The notes below the pieces were generated by a model. That model saw nothing but the letters and a program-made list of their open reading frames with translations, was not told where the DNA came from and did no database searches. The position numbers and the translations under genes were made by a program. A stretch of DNA of 64,000 nt from Paenibacillus piri (GTDB taxonomy: Bacteria > Bacillota > Bacilli > Paenibacillales > NBRC-103111), in the NCBI RefSeq assembly GCF_004354045.1, contig NZ_SMRT01000007.1, forward strand, positions 62,001 through 126,000, written 5' to 3'. The number at the start of each line of letters is the position of its first letter. The first letter of the stretch is position 1. Below, piece by piece: positions 15,586 to 24,240 of the stretch.

Positions 15586-16839
15586 TCATGCCTTCGGAAA
15601 TACGATATTGTATTCCGTACCCCGACCGACCTGGCTTTTAATGTCAACCTTGCCCATCATGCTCTGAATAATATGAAACGCAACCATCGTGCCTAAACCC
15701 GTGCCTTTGTCTTTTGTCGAATAATACGGCGTTCCCAGACGGCGAATTTGATCTTCCGTCATGCCGGAACCGGTGTCGCTGATCAGAACGGTTACGATAT
15801 CCTTTTGTTCAATGACGCTCAGCGTCAGGATGCCGCCCCGCTCCCCCATCGCCTCGATGCCGTTTTTGGAAATGTTAATGATGCTTTGCCGGAACTTTTG
15901 CCGGTCGCCCAGCACATACAGGTTCGACTCATGATGGATATGCACTTGAACATTTTTCAGATTTGCATAAGACGACAGCACATTGCTGACATACTGGATT
16001 TCTTCACCCAGATCCAGCTTCTCGATCTTACCGTCATGCGGCTTGGCCAAAGACAAATAATCGTTAATGATCTGCTGGGCGCGGTCGATCTCTTCCAGAC
16101 AGATTTGGCTGTACAGCTGCTTTTTATCGGAGTCCAATTGTGCCGCGCCGAGCAGTTGTATAAATCCTCGCACCGCGGTCAACGGATTTCTGATTTCATG
16201 GGCCACCGATGCGGATATGACGCTGGCCACCTTCATTTTTTCGGCATCCATCAGGTCTTTCCGCAGTTGAATGCTTCTGACGATCGATTCGATGATATAA
16301 ATGGTCAATCCCATCAGCACGCTTTGAAACAAATAAAACATAATGCCGTATTGGATATGATAATCGGGATCGAACAGAAGATTGCTGGAAATTCCGATCA
16401 GCTTGCAAATAAAGGAAAGCGCTGCGGCAAAGACGATTTTATGCACAAGCCTTAACGAATGAAATCTTTTGGCGAACGAGATGAAGATCAGAAACGATAT
16501 CGAACTTGAAATCAGGTTCAAATACGCGCCCATACCGCCAAGCATAAACCGGGAACCAACCAAGGTGACGAACAGCATCAGCGCCGTGGTCAAATTGCCG
16601 TAAAAGCACCCCAGCAGCAAAGGAATGACGCGCAGGTCGAATAAAAATTCTTCCTCCTTCACAATCGGAAAAAACATACATAAAACCATCGGCAGACCGA
16701 ATAACAGGTACGTCAGCATTGTATTTGCGATAAAATGCCGCTTCATTTTCTCCTGGATGACAAATTGGTAAAATATTAACGGGAACATGATAAAGAACAC
16801 ATTTAGCAAAAACTCATTTAATGCGTAATTAAATTGCAT
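15586..16839 (-). CDS. Membrane sensor histidine kinase, 5TMR/KinB-like (sporulation-type orphan kinase)
   Basis: The first 195 residues hold about six hydrophobic helices of the 5TMR-LYT/KinB type with almost no extracellular domain. A HisKA domain follows with the phospho-accepting His in VAHEIRNPLTAVRG, then a HATPase domain with NISKNGIEAM, DTGSGM and GTGLGTMVA. No partner regulator is adjacent. The form and the HEIRNPLT box are those of phosphorelay kinases feeding Spo0F in Bacillales, so a sporulation role is likely but inferred. Its promoter region contains a Spo0A-box heptamer. Confidence 0.82.
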   Translation of the reverse strand: MQFNYALNEFLLNVFFIMFPLIFYQFVIQEKMKRHFIANTMLTYLLFGLPMVLCMFFPIVKEEEFLFDLRVIPLLLGCFYGNLTTALMLFVTLVGSRFMLGGMGAYLNLISSSISFLIFISFAKRFHSLRLVHKIVFAAALSFICKLIGISSNLLFDPDYHIQYGIMFYLFQSVLMGLTIYIIESIVRSIQLRKDLMDAEKMKVASVISASVAHEIRNPLTAVRGFIQLLGAAQLDSDKKQLYSQICLEEIDRAQQIINDYLSLAKPHDGKIEKLDLGEEIQYVSNVLSSYANLKNVQVHIHHESNLYVLGDRQKFRQSIINISKNGIEAMGERGGILTLSVIEQKDIVTVLISDTGSGMTEDQIRRLGTPYYSTKDKGTGLGTMVAFHIIQSMMGKVDIKSQVGRGTEYNIVFPKA

Positions 16840-16886
16840 CCCATTCCCACCACTTTTTGTGTAATAAGAATCGTACCGCAGAAGAC

Positions 16887-16903
16887 ATTATACCAATTCG
16901 ACA
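16887..16903 (-). promoter_or_regulatory. -10 element and Spo0A-box-like heptamer upstream of the KinB-like gene
   Basis: On the minus strand TGTCGAA (16897-16903) lies four bases upstream of a perfect TATAAT (16887-16892). TGTCGAA/TTCGACA is the 0A-box consensus. Its place between -35 and -10 would fit control by Spo0A. The -35 is poor. Confidence 0.45.
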
Positions 16904-17047
16904 CACAATGACTTGTTCCTTCCTAAAAAGATCCATTTTACATTATTTTGGAAATAATTCCGCGAAATTATGTCGGCCCAGCTGGATATTCTGTTTATAT
17001 TTGGATACGCTAATCATTAAACTTCTATATTTTCCAAAGGAGCAATT

Positions 17048-17626
17048 ATGATTAGCAACCGTGAAATTAAGGGGCAAATTGATGAGCTAACCGAACAAAA
17101 CCAATTTTTGACCCAAGAGCTGCAGGAAATTAAAGAACTGATTCAAAGCCAAAGCCAACAAGGTCAAAACCAGGACCAGAACCAGGAGCAGGGCTCGAAT
17201 CAAAAGCAAAATCAGAAGCAGAATCGGAAACAGGGACAGGATCAGGATCAGAATCAAAATCAGAGCCAAAGCAGCCAAAGCGATCCATCCACCCAAAGCA
17301 GCCAAGGCGATCAGCAAAATCAAAGCAACGGGAGCGGCCAGCAGAGCCAAGACAGCGGAAGCAGCAATCAAAACACAAGCAGCGGCGGCAATCAAGGGAA
17401 CGATCTTTTTCAAATCGCTGGCGATTTTTTGAAGCTGAAAGGGATGATCGGCGGCTTGGAGCAGAAAATGAAATCGTATATTTCCAACCAGGCTTCCGGC
17501 AAGCAGCTAACCGAAGAAGATGTCATTAACTTGATGCTGTCGATGATGAACGGCATGATTGACTGGACAGTGGATTACGCTTATAAGCAAAGCGGACAAA
17601 ACCAATCCTCGGGCCAGCTGCAATAA
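17048..17626 (+). CDS. Gln/Asn/Ser-rich low-complexity protein
   Basis: The 192-residue protein has a short N-terminal coiled coil (IDELTEQNQFLTQELQEIKELIQ, read in two parts), a central block of about 85 residues made almost only of Q, N, S, G, D and K, and a structured C-terminal 65 residues (GDFLKLKGMIGGLEQKM...LTEEDVINLMLSMMNGMIDW). AAAGGAG precedes the ATG by five bases. No family is recognised. The composition is that of disordered or prion-like linkers between two folded ends. A terminator follows. Confidence 0.7.
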   Translation: MISNREIKGQIDELTEQNQFLTQELQEIKELIQSQSQQGQNQDQNQEQGSNQKQNQKQNRKQGQDQDQNQNQSQSSQSDPSTQSSQGDQQNQSNGSGQQSQDSGSSNQNTSSGGNQGNDLFQIAGDFLKLKGMIGGLEQKMKSYISNQASGKQLTEEDVINLMLSMMNGMIDWTVDYAYKQSGQNQSSGQLQ

Positions 17627-17643
17627 CCGGTGCGTTCCATGTG

Positions 17644-17668
17644 CCTGACCATTTGCCGAATGGTCAGG
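17644..17668. terminator. Bidirectional hairpin between convergent genes
   Basis: CCTGACCATT-TGCCG-AATGGTCAGG is a perfect ten-base stem followed by a T-rich stretch on the plus strand. It separates the Q/N-rich gene from the convergent MFS gene. Confidence 0.7.
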
Positions 17669-17697
17669 TCTATTTGCTTTGGCAGCCGCCCCGCCCT

Positions 17698-18915
17698 TTA
17701 CATAGCGGATTCGACAGAGCCGGCTTTGCTGCCGTTGGTTGCACCGACCTTGCGGCTCTTGACGAAAAAGGCAATCACGAAAAGCAGAATGCTGTTGACC
17801 AAAAACACCATCGGGATCGAAATATGACTCGCCAGCAGCCCGCCCATAACCGGGCCGGCCATCGTCCCCATCTGCATGGCGGATTGATTCAGCCCGAACG
17901 CCCGGCCCCTGAAGCCGATATCCGTCGTTTTTACGATCAACGAGCTTAATGCCGGATACACCGCTGCGAAAAACAACCCGTAACCGAAGCGAAGAGCGCC
18001 AAAGCCGATCAGGCTGTGGAATGCAATTTGCAGCAAATTGCCCAGAGCTCCGCCAAGAAGGCCGATGAACAGCACTTTTTCGTAGCCGATTTTGGCGCCG
18101 ATTTTCCCCCAGCGCGGCGCAGCGATCAAGGTGGCGATCCCGACCGCCGAGAAAATGATGCCTGAGCTTAATGAAGCTTCGCTTTTGTTGGCACCGAGCT
18201 GCAGCACATAAATGGTCAGCAGCGGCTCGATAATCATGACGGATGCGCTGACCACGAAAGTGATCAAAATGATCGGCAGCAAACTCGTGCTGGAAACGGC
18301 TATTTTCAAATCGTTCAGCACATGCGACCGCTCCGTCTTTTTGTTCACATTCGCCTCCTTTACCCACACCAAGGCAATGATCAAGGCGATGAATACCATT
18401 CCGCTAGACAGCAGGAACGCTTCGCGGTTGCCGATCCAATGGCTGACCGAGCCTCCGACCAACGGCCCGATAATGCCTCCCGCTGCGGTTGCCGTCGTCA
18501 TGATGCTAAGCGAATATCCGACATGCTTCTCGGGGGTGCTGGTGGCGACCAGCGCAACCGCAGACGGGATATAGCCCGCCAGCAGTCCCTCCAACAATCG
18601 GATAGCGAACAGCTCATACGGATTATGTACGAAATAATACAATAAATAAACGACGGATAGGCTGGCCGCGGCTCGGATCATCATCGGCTTGCGTCCGTAC
18701 TTATCCGCCAGCGACCCCCAGAACGGCGAAATGAATGCGCTCGCAAGGAAGCTTACCGAAAATATCGCACCCGACCATAATTCCAGATGCTCCTGCACCT
18801 GAAGCTGCTCCTGCAAAAAAATCGGCAAAAAAGGAATCGATATGGAAAAGGACATGCTGACGAAAAAAGAACCGATCCATAAAATCAATAACTGAAACTT
18901 CCATTTGTCGGGCAT
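17698..18915 (-). CDS. MFS transporter, multidrug efflux type
   Basis: The 405-residue protein has about twelve hydrophobic helices and the MFS motif A between helices 2 and 3 (SPFWGSLADKYGRKPM), plus motif C-like glycine-rich TATAAGGIIGPLVGG in helix 5, which marks drug:H+ antiporters of the DHA1 type. It should export small toxic compounds across the membrane. The start at MPDKWKF is taken, with AGGATG upstream. It is monocistronic, with a terminator on both sides. Confidence 0.82.
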   Translation of the reverse strand: MPDKWKFQLLILWIGSFFVSMSFSISIPFLPIFLQEQLQVQEHLELWSGAIFSVSFLASAFISPFWGSLADKYGRKPMMIRAAASLSVVYLLYYFVHNPYELFAIRLLEGLLAGYIPSAVALVATSTPEKHVGYSLSIMTTATAAGGIIGPLVGGSVSHWIGNREAFLLSSGMVFIALIIALVWVKEANVNKKTERSHVLNDLKIAVSSTSLLPIILITFVVSASVMIIEPLLTIYVLQLGANKSEASLSSGIIFSAVGIATLIAAPRWGKIGAKIGYEKVLFIGLLGGALGNLLQIAFHSLIGFGALRFGYGLFFAAVYPALSSLIVKTTDIGFRGRAFGLNQSAMQMGTMAGPVMGGLLASHISIPMVFLVNSILLFVIAFFVKSRKVGATNGSKAGSVESAM

Positions 18916-18982
18916 CTGCACACATCCTAACAACGCGAGTTATCATCATCATAGCACGGGGAAAGAAGCTTACCAAGACATG

Positions 18983-19014
18983 AAAAAATCCCCTCAGCTC
19001 CGGTTCGAGGGGAT
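18983..19014 (-). terminator. Terminator of the 19025-19255 gene
   Basis: On the minus strand ATCCCCTC...GAGGGGAT is followed by TTTTT. The stem sits just after the stop codon of the small gene. Confidence 0.8.
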
Positions 19015-19024
19015 TGTCGTTATT

Positions 19025-19255
19025 TTACATATGAGTCATTCGTTCCGATCTATATTTGCGCAGGCCGTTGCATGCGGTTTCCAGCTGGCTGTACACGAAG
19101 TCCTCGCGCGATGAATCTGTCATCATTTCGCAGGCCCGTACCAAGCTGTCAATAACACTAAACAACTCAGGATCGGTCCGGTAGCAATCAAAGGCCAACT
19201 CCTGCATCTCCTCGAGTTTTTCCTTATATCCTGCATAAGTATTCCATTGCGCCAC
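19025..19255 (-). CDS. Small hypothetical protein, 76 residues
   Basis: The helical, acidic protein (VAQWNTYAGYKEKLEEMQELAFDCYRTDPELFS, read in parts) has no recognised family. A GTG at 19255 is taken as start because AAGGGA lies about ten bases before it; a TTG nine bases further upstream is too close to that site. It has its own strong terminator, which supports it as a real gene. Confidence 0.55.
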   Translation of the reverse strand: MAQWNTYAGYKEKLEEMQELAFDCYRTDPELFSVIDSLVRACEMMTDSSREDFVYSQLETACNGLRKYRSERMTHM

Positions 19256-19406
19256 GTTAATCAATTCCCTTCTTTAATTAAGAATGAATTAAATTAATAC
19301 ACAATATATAAGGTTTAGTGTGTCTTAATTAACATTGTAGCGCTTACAGGTATGTTTGACAATAACCATTTCTAAAAAATCTCAAAAATAGATGCATCAT
19401 CCTGTA

Positions 19407-19664
19407 CTACTCGCGCAATGCATCCTTCAGCTTCGTCGACATGGAGTTGACTGTTTTCCCGTAATACAGTTCCCGCAGTCGTTTCGCTTCCTGCTTCAGC
19501 CGGTTGTTCTCGGCTTCAAGCGCAGCTAACCGTTCATCCCCAGCTTCCTGCCGTTCAACCCCGCGAAGCGCTTGCTCCAGCTCCGGTATCGTGTAGCCTG
19601 CATCGGCAAATAGCTGCCGGAGCGCTTCGTGCAATCGGGCATATTCAAATTCTTTGTTCGTCAT
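19407..19664 (-). CDS. Small coiled-coil hypothetical protein
   Basis: The 85-residue product starts MTNKEFEYARLHEALRQL and holds a coiled coil (DERLAALEAENNRLKQEAKRL, leucine-zipper spacing). GGAGAGG precedes the chosen ATG. A longer form from 19784 would overlap the upstream small gene. It lies 60 bases after that gene and is probably cotranscribed. No function is known. Confidence 0.5.
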   Translation of the reverse strand: MTNKEFEYARLHEALRQLFADAGYTIPELEQALRGVERQEAGDERLAALEAENNRLKQEAKRLRELYYGKTVNSMSTKLKDALRE

Positions 19665-19725
19665 GGGCCTCTCCATCTTTCCTGTCCGGTCGTATACTGG
19701 AAGTACCTGGCTTTCGGACACGTCG

Positions 19726-19926
19726 TTATTTCCGCTTGCTTCTGGAGCTCCAATCGATCGAGTTATCGGAAGTTTTGGGAGCATTCACCGATTCGTTTCG
19801 CGCCATTTGCTGCAGATCGGCGATCGTTTTGTTCAACAACTCGCCCCTGTGCTTCGAAAAGATGCGCCGGCGCTCCTTCATCAAAATTTCAAGTATAAGC
19901 TGCTTCTGGCTATTTGAGAATAACAT
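19726..19926 (-). CDS. Small basic hypothetical protein
   Basis: The 66-residue product (MLFSNSQKQLILEILMKERRR...) is rich in Lys and Arg and helical. The ATG at 19926 has GAGGTG seven bases before it. No family is recognised. The downstream gene in the same direction encodes a coiled-coil protein. Confidence 0.45.
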   Translation of the reverse strand: MLFSNSQKQLILEILMKERRRIFSKHRGELLNKTIADLQQMARNESVNAPKTSDNSIDWSSRSKRK

Positions 19927-20021
19927 GGAATCGCACCTCGTCATTTTAAGCTCGTTATTCAAATTTTAACATACCGCCTTCGTTACCTCCACCCCACACC
20001 GCATAAATCGGTCAATCATTA

Positions 20022-20170
20022 TTCAGCTCCGCTGAAATCTTATTGTTTCTATCATTATAAGAAAACCTCTATTGAAGCCTATCCAAGATGAGCGACCGCG
20101 ATTTAAATGTAGGTTTTCTTGCAATGATAGAAAGCTTCAGCTCCGCTGAAAACTTATTCTTTCTATCATT
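20022..20170. repeat. Two-part inverted-repeat element, copy 2 (B-A-B form)
   Basis: Part A runs from AAGAAAACCT (20059-20068) to AGGTTTTCTT (20111-20120). Part B has outer arms AATGATAGAAAG (20123-20134) and CTTTCTATCATT (20159-20170), an exact 12-base match, around TTCAGC-TCC-GCTGAA (20136-20150). A partial second B (TTCAGCTCCGCTGAA at 20022-20036 plus TTTCTATCATTATAA) lies on the other side of A. Confidence 0.85.
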
Positions 20171-20202
20171 ATAAAAAAGCGGCCCGCACCGGAACCGCCA
20201 AG
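20171..20202 (-). terminator. Terminator of the 20217-20420 gene
   Basis: On the minus strand an imperfect GC-rich hairpin (GGCGGTTCCGGTGCGGGCCGC) is followed by a run of six T that merges into repeat copy 2. Confidence 0.7.
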
Positions 20203-20216
20203 CTCAATCATTACGC

Positions 20217-20420
20217 TTATACGTAAGCTTTGCCTCTCGTCAAAATGCAAGGAACGCCATTGCCGACCGCGCCCGGCTGCGACATTTTCTCCAGGTAGCG
20301 GAGTCCCCGCTGGCATTGCCTGCATTTGGCGCATACATCGGACGTTACGACCTTCATGTTAAACCGGTTTTTGTCTACGATTTGCGCTACCGTTTTCTTC
20401 TTCACCTTTTTGCCGCTCAT
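20217..20420 (-). CDS. Small CxxCxxC protein, hypothetical
   Basis: The 67-residue basic protein contains CAKCRQC followed by a further Cys near the end (GVPCILTRGKAYV), suggesting metal binding by a small zinc-ribbon-like unit. The N-terminus is Lys-rich (SGKKVKKKTVAQIVDK). GAGGTG lies six bases before the chosen ATG. No family is named. A terminator and repeat copy 2 follow. Confidence 0.5.
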   Translation of the reverse strand: MSGKKVKKKTVAQIVDKNRFNMKVVTSDVCAKCRQCQRGLRYLEKMSQPGAVGNGVPCILTRGKAYV

Positions 20421-20489
20421 CACGTTCACCTCAACCCGTTAGTTGATGTATACTATGTGACTTGCAGCTATTTGGCTACTGAACGATCT

Positions 20490-21638
20490 TTACGCCGCGG
20501 ATTTGCGGGGAGCCGGAATACCACTTAATAACCGTCCGAGCGAAAATTTGCCGAGCAGGACGGCCAATCCGACCGACAGCAGCGTGCAGACGGCAAAAGC
20601 AGCTAACGTTTTAAGCGTTGCGTTCCAGCCCGGAAGCGCCCAGTCCGCGGCAAGCGTTGCAGGGTTAAGCAGAAGAGCGTGAGCCAAATACGCGCTGTAG
20701 GAATAATGGCCGAGAACGGTCAGCATCCGTTTCATCCGAGGTCCCGCCGATCGTTCGAAAACGACGGAGACGATGCACATGGCGACAACGGAAAGCGATA
20801 GAAACAACGCCATAAAGGGCTGCACCAGCAGCGTGTTGTTGAATTGAATCACAATTCCGGCGTCCGTCCGGAAGCTTGCCGCCATTTGATAAAGCAGTAT
20901 GCCCGAAACGATCGTAAACAAGCCGAGCCAGCATGCTTTCCAGCTCATGATTTTCGTTTTCCACGACTCCAGATTGAGTCCTGCCGCCGCTCCCATTAAG
21001 AAATAGAGGTAAAAATAGAGCGCATTGCGATCGGCATATTCGGTAAAAAACGGGGTCAGCACGGGAAGCTGCAGCTTCTCCGCGGCGCTGCCGATCACCG
21101 AAACCTGTCCCGTCAGCCATACATAAAATGCCGCCAAAACGATAAACCATGCCGTCAGCTGCCATGACTTCAAACTTTTATGAATGCGCAATAACAAAGG
21201 CTGCAGCCATGGGAATACGATGTACAGCTGAATGACCATTACAACATACCATAGATGGTAGGAGGCTTTTCCGGTAAACAGGTCCAGCACGAACTGCTTT
21301 ATCCACGCCCACGCCGTTCCATGATCCCCTCCGAAGAGGAGACCGTACACGACAGTCCATACCGCATAGGGCAGCACAATATCTTTGCACCGTTTGCGGA
21401 GAAATGAACCGTAAGACACTGGGTCCCGGTAGTTGTAGAACAGCACCAGTCCGGTTATAAAAATAAACAAGGGTACGGCAAATTTGGACGCGATCAGCAG
21501 GATGCCCAGCAAGACACCGTCCTGCAGGCCCGCCTCCGGCAAATAGGCATAGTGCCCGATGGCATGCTGAAGGACGACGGCCAAAAATGCAAAGCCGCGC
21601 AAATATTGGATTTCTTCTATTTTGGCCCGCTTAGCCAT
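20490..21638 (-). CDS. Acyltransferase 3 family membrane protein
   Basis: The 382-residue protein has ten or so hydrophobic helices and the acyltransferase 3 signature at the start: IQYLRGFAFLAVVLQHAIGHYAY, with the conserved Arg and His. The cytosolic loop after helix 2 holds FLRKRCKDIVLPYAVW. Family members (OafA/YrhL, WecH, IcaC) move acetyl or succinyl groups onto surface sugars or peptides. The acceptor is unknown here. It is alone in its transcription unit. Confidence 0.82.
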   Translation of the reverse strand: MAKRAKIEEIQYLRGFAFLAVVLQHAIGHYAYLPEAGLQDGVLLGILLIASKFAVPLFIFITGLVLFYNYRDPVSYGSFLRKRCKDIVLPYAVWTVVYGLLFGGDHGTAWAWIKQFVLDLFTGKASYHLWYVVMVIQLYIVFPWLQPLLLRIHKSLKSWQLTAWFIVLAAFYVWLTGQVSVIGSAAEKLQLPVLTPFFTEYADRNALYFYLYFLMGAAAGLNLESWKTKIMSWKACWLGLFTIVSGILLYQMAASFRTDAGIVIQFNNTLLVQPFMALFLSLSVVAMCIVSVVFERSAGPRMKRMLTVLGHYSYSAYLAHALLLNPATLAADWALPGWNATLKTLAAFAVCTLLSVGLAVLLGKFSLGRLLSGIPAPRKSAA

Positions 21639-21689
21639 TGGTTCTGCTCCTCTCGATGCCTGACCGAACGGATCAAGATCCGCCTCCGG

Positions 21690-22082
21690 TTAACGGGTCG
21701 ATTGAAAAAATTCAATCCACTCGCCGTCAGGTCCATGGAAGAAGAAATACCGGGACCCGTTAGGCAGTGTAATAATTTCCGAATCGATCAGTTGAACCTG
21801 CTGCAGCAACTTGATCCGCTCCAATTCATGCTCGACGTTATCGACGGTAAACGCAATATGGTGAACCTTGCCTTCCTGCGGCAGCTTGTCGCTATACCCT
21901 TGTATCAGCTCGAGCTCGGTTTCGCCGGCCTGGTCAAAGCCGAGAAAAGCAAGCTGGATCACACCGTTGGAATGAAGAAGCGTGTCTTTTAAGACGAGAC
22001 CGACCACTTCGCGGTAGAAGCGGATCGATCGGTTCAAGTCGGAAACCATGATCCCGACATGTTCAATTTTTTGACGTGCCAT
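21690..22082 (-). CDS. VOC family (glyoxalase/dioxygenase fold) protein
   Basis: The 130-residue protein has two beta-alpha-beta-beta-beta modules. Metal-ligand positions are visible: His in KIEHVGIMV, Glu in TELELIQG, His in VHHIAFTVDN and Glu in GEWIEFFQS. It is the size of a single glyoxalase-like subunit that works as a dimer. The reaction is unknown. The ATG at 22082 (MARQKIEHVG) follows a GGGAGGTAAAAG site. Confidence 0.8.
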   Translation of the reverse strand: MARQKIEHVGIMVSDLNRSIRFYREVVGLVLKDTLLHSNGVIQLAFLGFDQAGETELELIQGYSDKLPQEGKVHHIAFTVDNVEHELERIKLLQQVQLIDSEIITLPNGSRYFFFHGPDGEWIEFFQSTR

Positions 22083-22256
22083 ACTTTTACCTCCCAAATA
22101 TTGTTATATTCCATCTTATCCGAAATTGGACACGGACACAACTTGGGGTTCTGGGGGGAAGCCGCATCTCGCTTGAATATATTTGGCTGCTTCGGTATAG
22201 TTAGTGGTAGATCAGGAACGGCAGACACGACGCCATTAAATAAAAGGAGCGATCGC

Positions 22257-22958
22257 ATGATACGCATTTACCCTTCCGCTTCGCGCTATTCCGCCGATCA
22301 CGGCTGGCTTCAGAGCAATTTCAGCTTTTCCTTCGGCGATTATTACGATCCCGACAATACGAAGTTCGGACCGCTGCGCGTATTCAACGACGATGTCATT
22401 GCCGGACATCGCGGCTTTGGCGCGCACCCGCACCGCGAGATGGAGATTGTCTCCATCGTTTTATCGGGTCAGCTGAAGCACGAGGACAGCACCGGCCATA
22501 CGGCAGTCACCGGCTTCGGCGGCGTGCAGCGGATGTCCGCAGGCACGGGAATCATTCATTCCGAAGTAAACCCGGGCGATGAGCCGGTCAGTCTGCTGCA
22601 AATCTGGTTCGAGCCGAACCAGCGGCAGCTGGAGCCGTCGTATGAAACGTCCAGCTACGACACTGCCATGCTGCTTAACCGCTGGCTTCCCGTCGTCTCC
22701 AATCATTCGGGTCCCGGCGTAGCCCATATTCACCAGGATTTGACGATTTATATGAGCAGGCTGGAGGCGGGTCAGTCCTTGTCCTACGAACAGCAGGACG
22801 GCCGCAGCATGTACGTGTATCTTATCGAAGGCACCGCTGCGTTAAACGCGGACAACCGATTGAATCGCCGCGATGCCGCGCGAATTACGGATACTGCGGC
22901 TTTAACGGTTCATAACGGATCTGAGGAATCATTGCTGCTGCTTATCGATTTGCCATAA
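22257..22958 (+). CDS. Pirin family protein (YhhW/quercetinase-like)
   Basis: The 233-residue bicupin begins MIRIYPSASRYSADHGWLQSNFSF and has the pirin metal-binding set in the N-terminal cupin: FGAHPHREMEIVSIVLSG with HPHRE and, further on, GIIHSEVN. Bacterial pirins of this type can act as quercetin 2,3-dioxygenases; the physiological role is often a redox or regulatory one. AAAGGAG lies seven bases before the ATG. It is followed after 23 bases by a small gene, probably in the same operon. Confidence 0.88.
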   Translation: MIRIYPSASRYSADHGWLQSNFSFSFGDYYDPDNTKFGPLRVFNDDVIAGHRGFGAHPHREMEIVSIVLSGQLKHEDSTGHTAVTGFGGVQRMSAGTGIIHSEVNPGDEPVSLLQIWFEPNQRQLEPSYETSSYDTAMLLNRWLPVVSNHSGPGVAHIHQDLTIYMSRLEAGQSLSYEQQDGRSMYVYLIEGTAALNADNRLNRRDAARITDTAALTVHNGSEESLLLLIDLP

Positions 22959-22981
22959 CCGATGGAAGGAGCTGAACGAAC

Positions 22982-23320
22982 ATGTCTGCCGGAGCAACCA
23001 AGCATTTATATATCAAGCACGCGGTAGGAAGCCGGATGCTGTTTGACGTCTCCGCCAGTGGCAATGCCTTCGAGCTGTTATCGTCTTCCGGCGGCGGCTG
23101 GAAATTCGTCATTGCCGATGTGGAGCCGGATACCGTCCAATGCCTTCGCGACAACCTCATGGAGCTCAATCTGTTTTATTTTATAGAGCAGCCGGGGCAG
23201 CCCGTTCAAAAGAGCTGGCTCTACGATAAAGCATGTCCCGTCATTGAATACGACGACGGATCGCGGCAATGTGTTATTGAAGTCGATTCCAAAGTCGAAT
23301 ATAACAACGAAAACGTATAA
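22982..23320 (+). CDS. Hypothetical protein downstream of pirin
   Basis: The 112-residue soluble protein (MSAGATKHLYIKHAVGSRM...) is predicted alpha/beta. Three Cys (one each in QCLRDNL, KACPVIE, RQCVIEV) are visible. No family is recognised. GGAAGGAG precedes the ATG, and the 23-base gap after pirin suggests cotranscription. A strong hairpin follows. Confidence 0.6.
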   Translation: MSAGATKHLYIKHAVGSRMLFDVSASGNAFELLSSSGGGWKFVIADVEPDTVQCLRDNLMELNLFYFIEQPGQPVQKSWLYDKACPVIEYDDGSRQCVIEVDSKVEYNNENV

Positions 23321-23362
23321 GCGCGTGAAGGTGATCGTCGTATGATGGACGACTCATGCGGC

Positions 23363-23413
23363 AAAACCGGCGTCCCGAAACCGCAAGACTTGCGGAATCG
23401 GGACGCCGGTTTT
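23363..23413. terminator. Bidirectional terminator
   Basis: AAAACCGGCGTCCCGA and its exact complement TCGGGACGCCGGTTTT flank an inner CCGCAAGACTTGCGG hairpin. It lies between the convergent pirin operon and the anti-sigma gene. Confidence 0.85.
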
Positions 23414-23448
23414 GAGTTGTGCCATCGAAAAAGGGGCCTGGATCTGCT

Positions 23449-24234
23449 CTACGATGTACCCAGCACTTTTTTGCCGCGCGGTTTTGTGCCCTTCGCGTCA
23501 GGCTCCAATGTGATTCCAATCCGGTCAAACCCGCTTTCCTGCGAATTGAGATCATACGTCAGAACACCGCTGCCTTTATCGTCCACTTGAAACGTGCCGC
23601 CGTTAAACCTCGTACCTTCCTTCACAATCCATACCTGGTACGCCTCATCGCCGGCATTGCGGCCGAGCCCGTTGACCTGCACGACCAACTGCTTGGACTT
23701 GCCCTGCTCCTTGATCCAGCAATGACCGCTTGCGGCCGGCATGTCCGGGTCGAATGCCTTCAGCGCGTACTGATCGACCACCTTGGCCGGCGCCGCTAAT
23801 CTATCGCTTGCGGCCAAATGGCTTCGTCCGTATTCATTGATACCCCAGCCTGCCGCCGCTCCGATCATCGCGAAAACGACAGCCGCCGCCGCATAGGTCC
23901 AACGTTTGCTTATTGGCGCCGCCGGCTTCGCTTTCTGAAGCGGCGGGCTTTCCGATTCGAATGGCTCATCAGCTATCTCTTGTTCTTCCGCATGAAGAGG
24001 CTGCTGAATATTTCTCGAAATTTGTTCGAACATTCGTTCCTTTAACGAATCGGGAATATCCGTTTCATCCATTTCAAAGGGGAGCGTCTGCCAGACCCGC
24101 TGAAGATTGTTCCACTCGTCCCGACATGACGGACACGCGGCCAAATGAAGCTTGAACGCTTCCGTCTCTTGCTCCGGCAGTTCGTTAAGAAAAAAGGCAA
24201 ACATTCGCTCGCAAGTATTGTTAGATTGTGTCAT
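23449..24234 (-). CDS. Anti-sigma factor, zf-HC2 plus RskA-type domain
   Basis: The N-terminus carries the zinc-binding anti-sigma motif HLAACPSC (residues 29-36) with an upstream Cys. A single membrane helix follows (WTYAAAAVVFAMIGAAAGWGI, near residue 118), and the extracytoplasmic part matches the RskA C-terminal domain (EAYQVWIVKEGTRFNGGTF). It should hold the ECF sigma factor encoded six bases upstream until a surface signal triggers proteolysis. It is the second gene of a sigma-anti-sigma operon. Confidence 0.87.
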   Translation of the reverse strand: MTQSNNTCERMFAFFLNELPEQETEAFKLHLAACPSCRDEWNNLQRVWQTLPFEMDETDIPDSLKERMFEQISRNIQQPLHAEEQEIADEPFESESPPLQKAKPAAPISKRWTYAAAAVVFAMIGAAAGWGINEYGRSHLAASDRLAAPAKVVDQYALKAFDPDMPAASGHCWIKEQGKSKQLVVQVNGLGRNAGDEAYQVWIVKEGTRFNGGTFQVDDKGSGVLTYDLNSQESGFDRIGITLEPDAKGTKPRGKKVLGTS

Positions 24235-24240
24235 GGCAGC

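Noticed and set aside
17150-17350. Possible CRISPR-like or tandem repeat array
   Set aside because: The repetition is codon-level (CAG/AAT/AGC) in a coding frame, without constant repeats and unique spacers.
17087-17413. Hydrophobic minus-strand frame opposite the Q/N-rich gene
   Set aside because: CAG/CAA-rich codons give Leu-rich antisense frames; no start signal is present.
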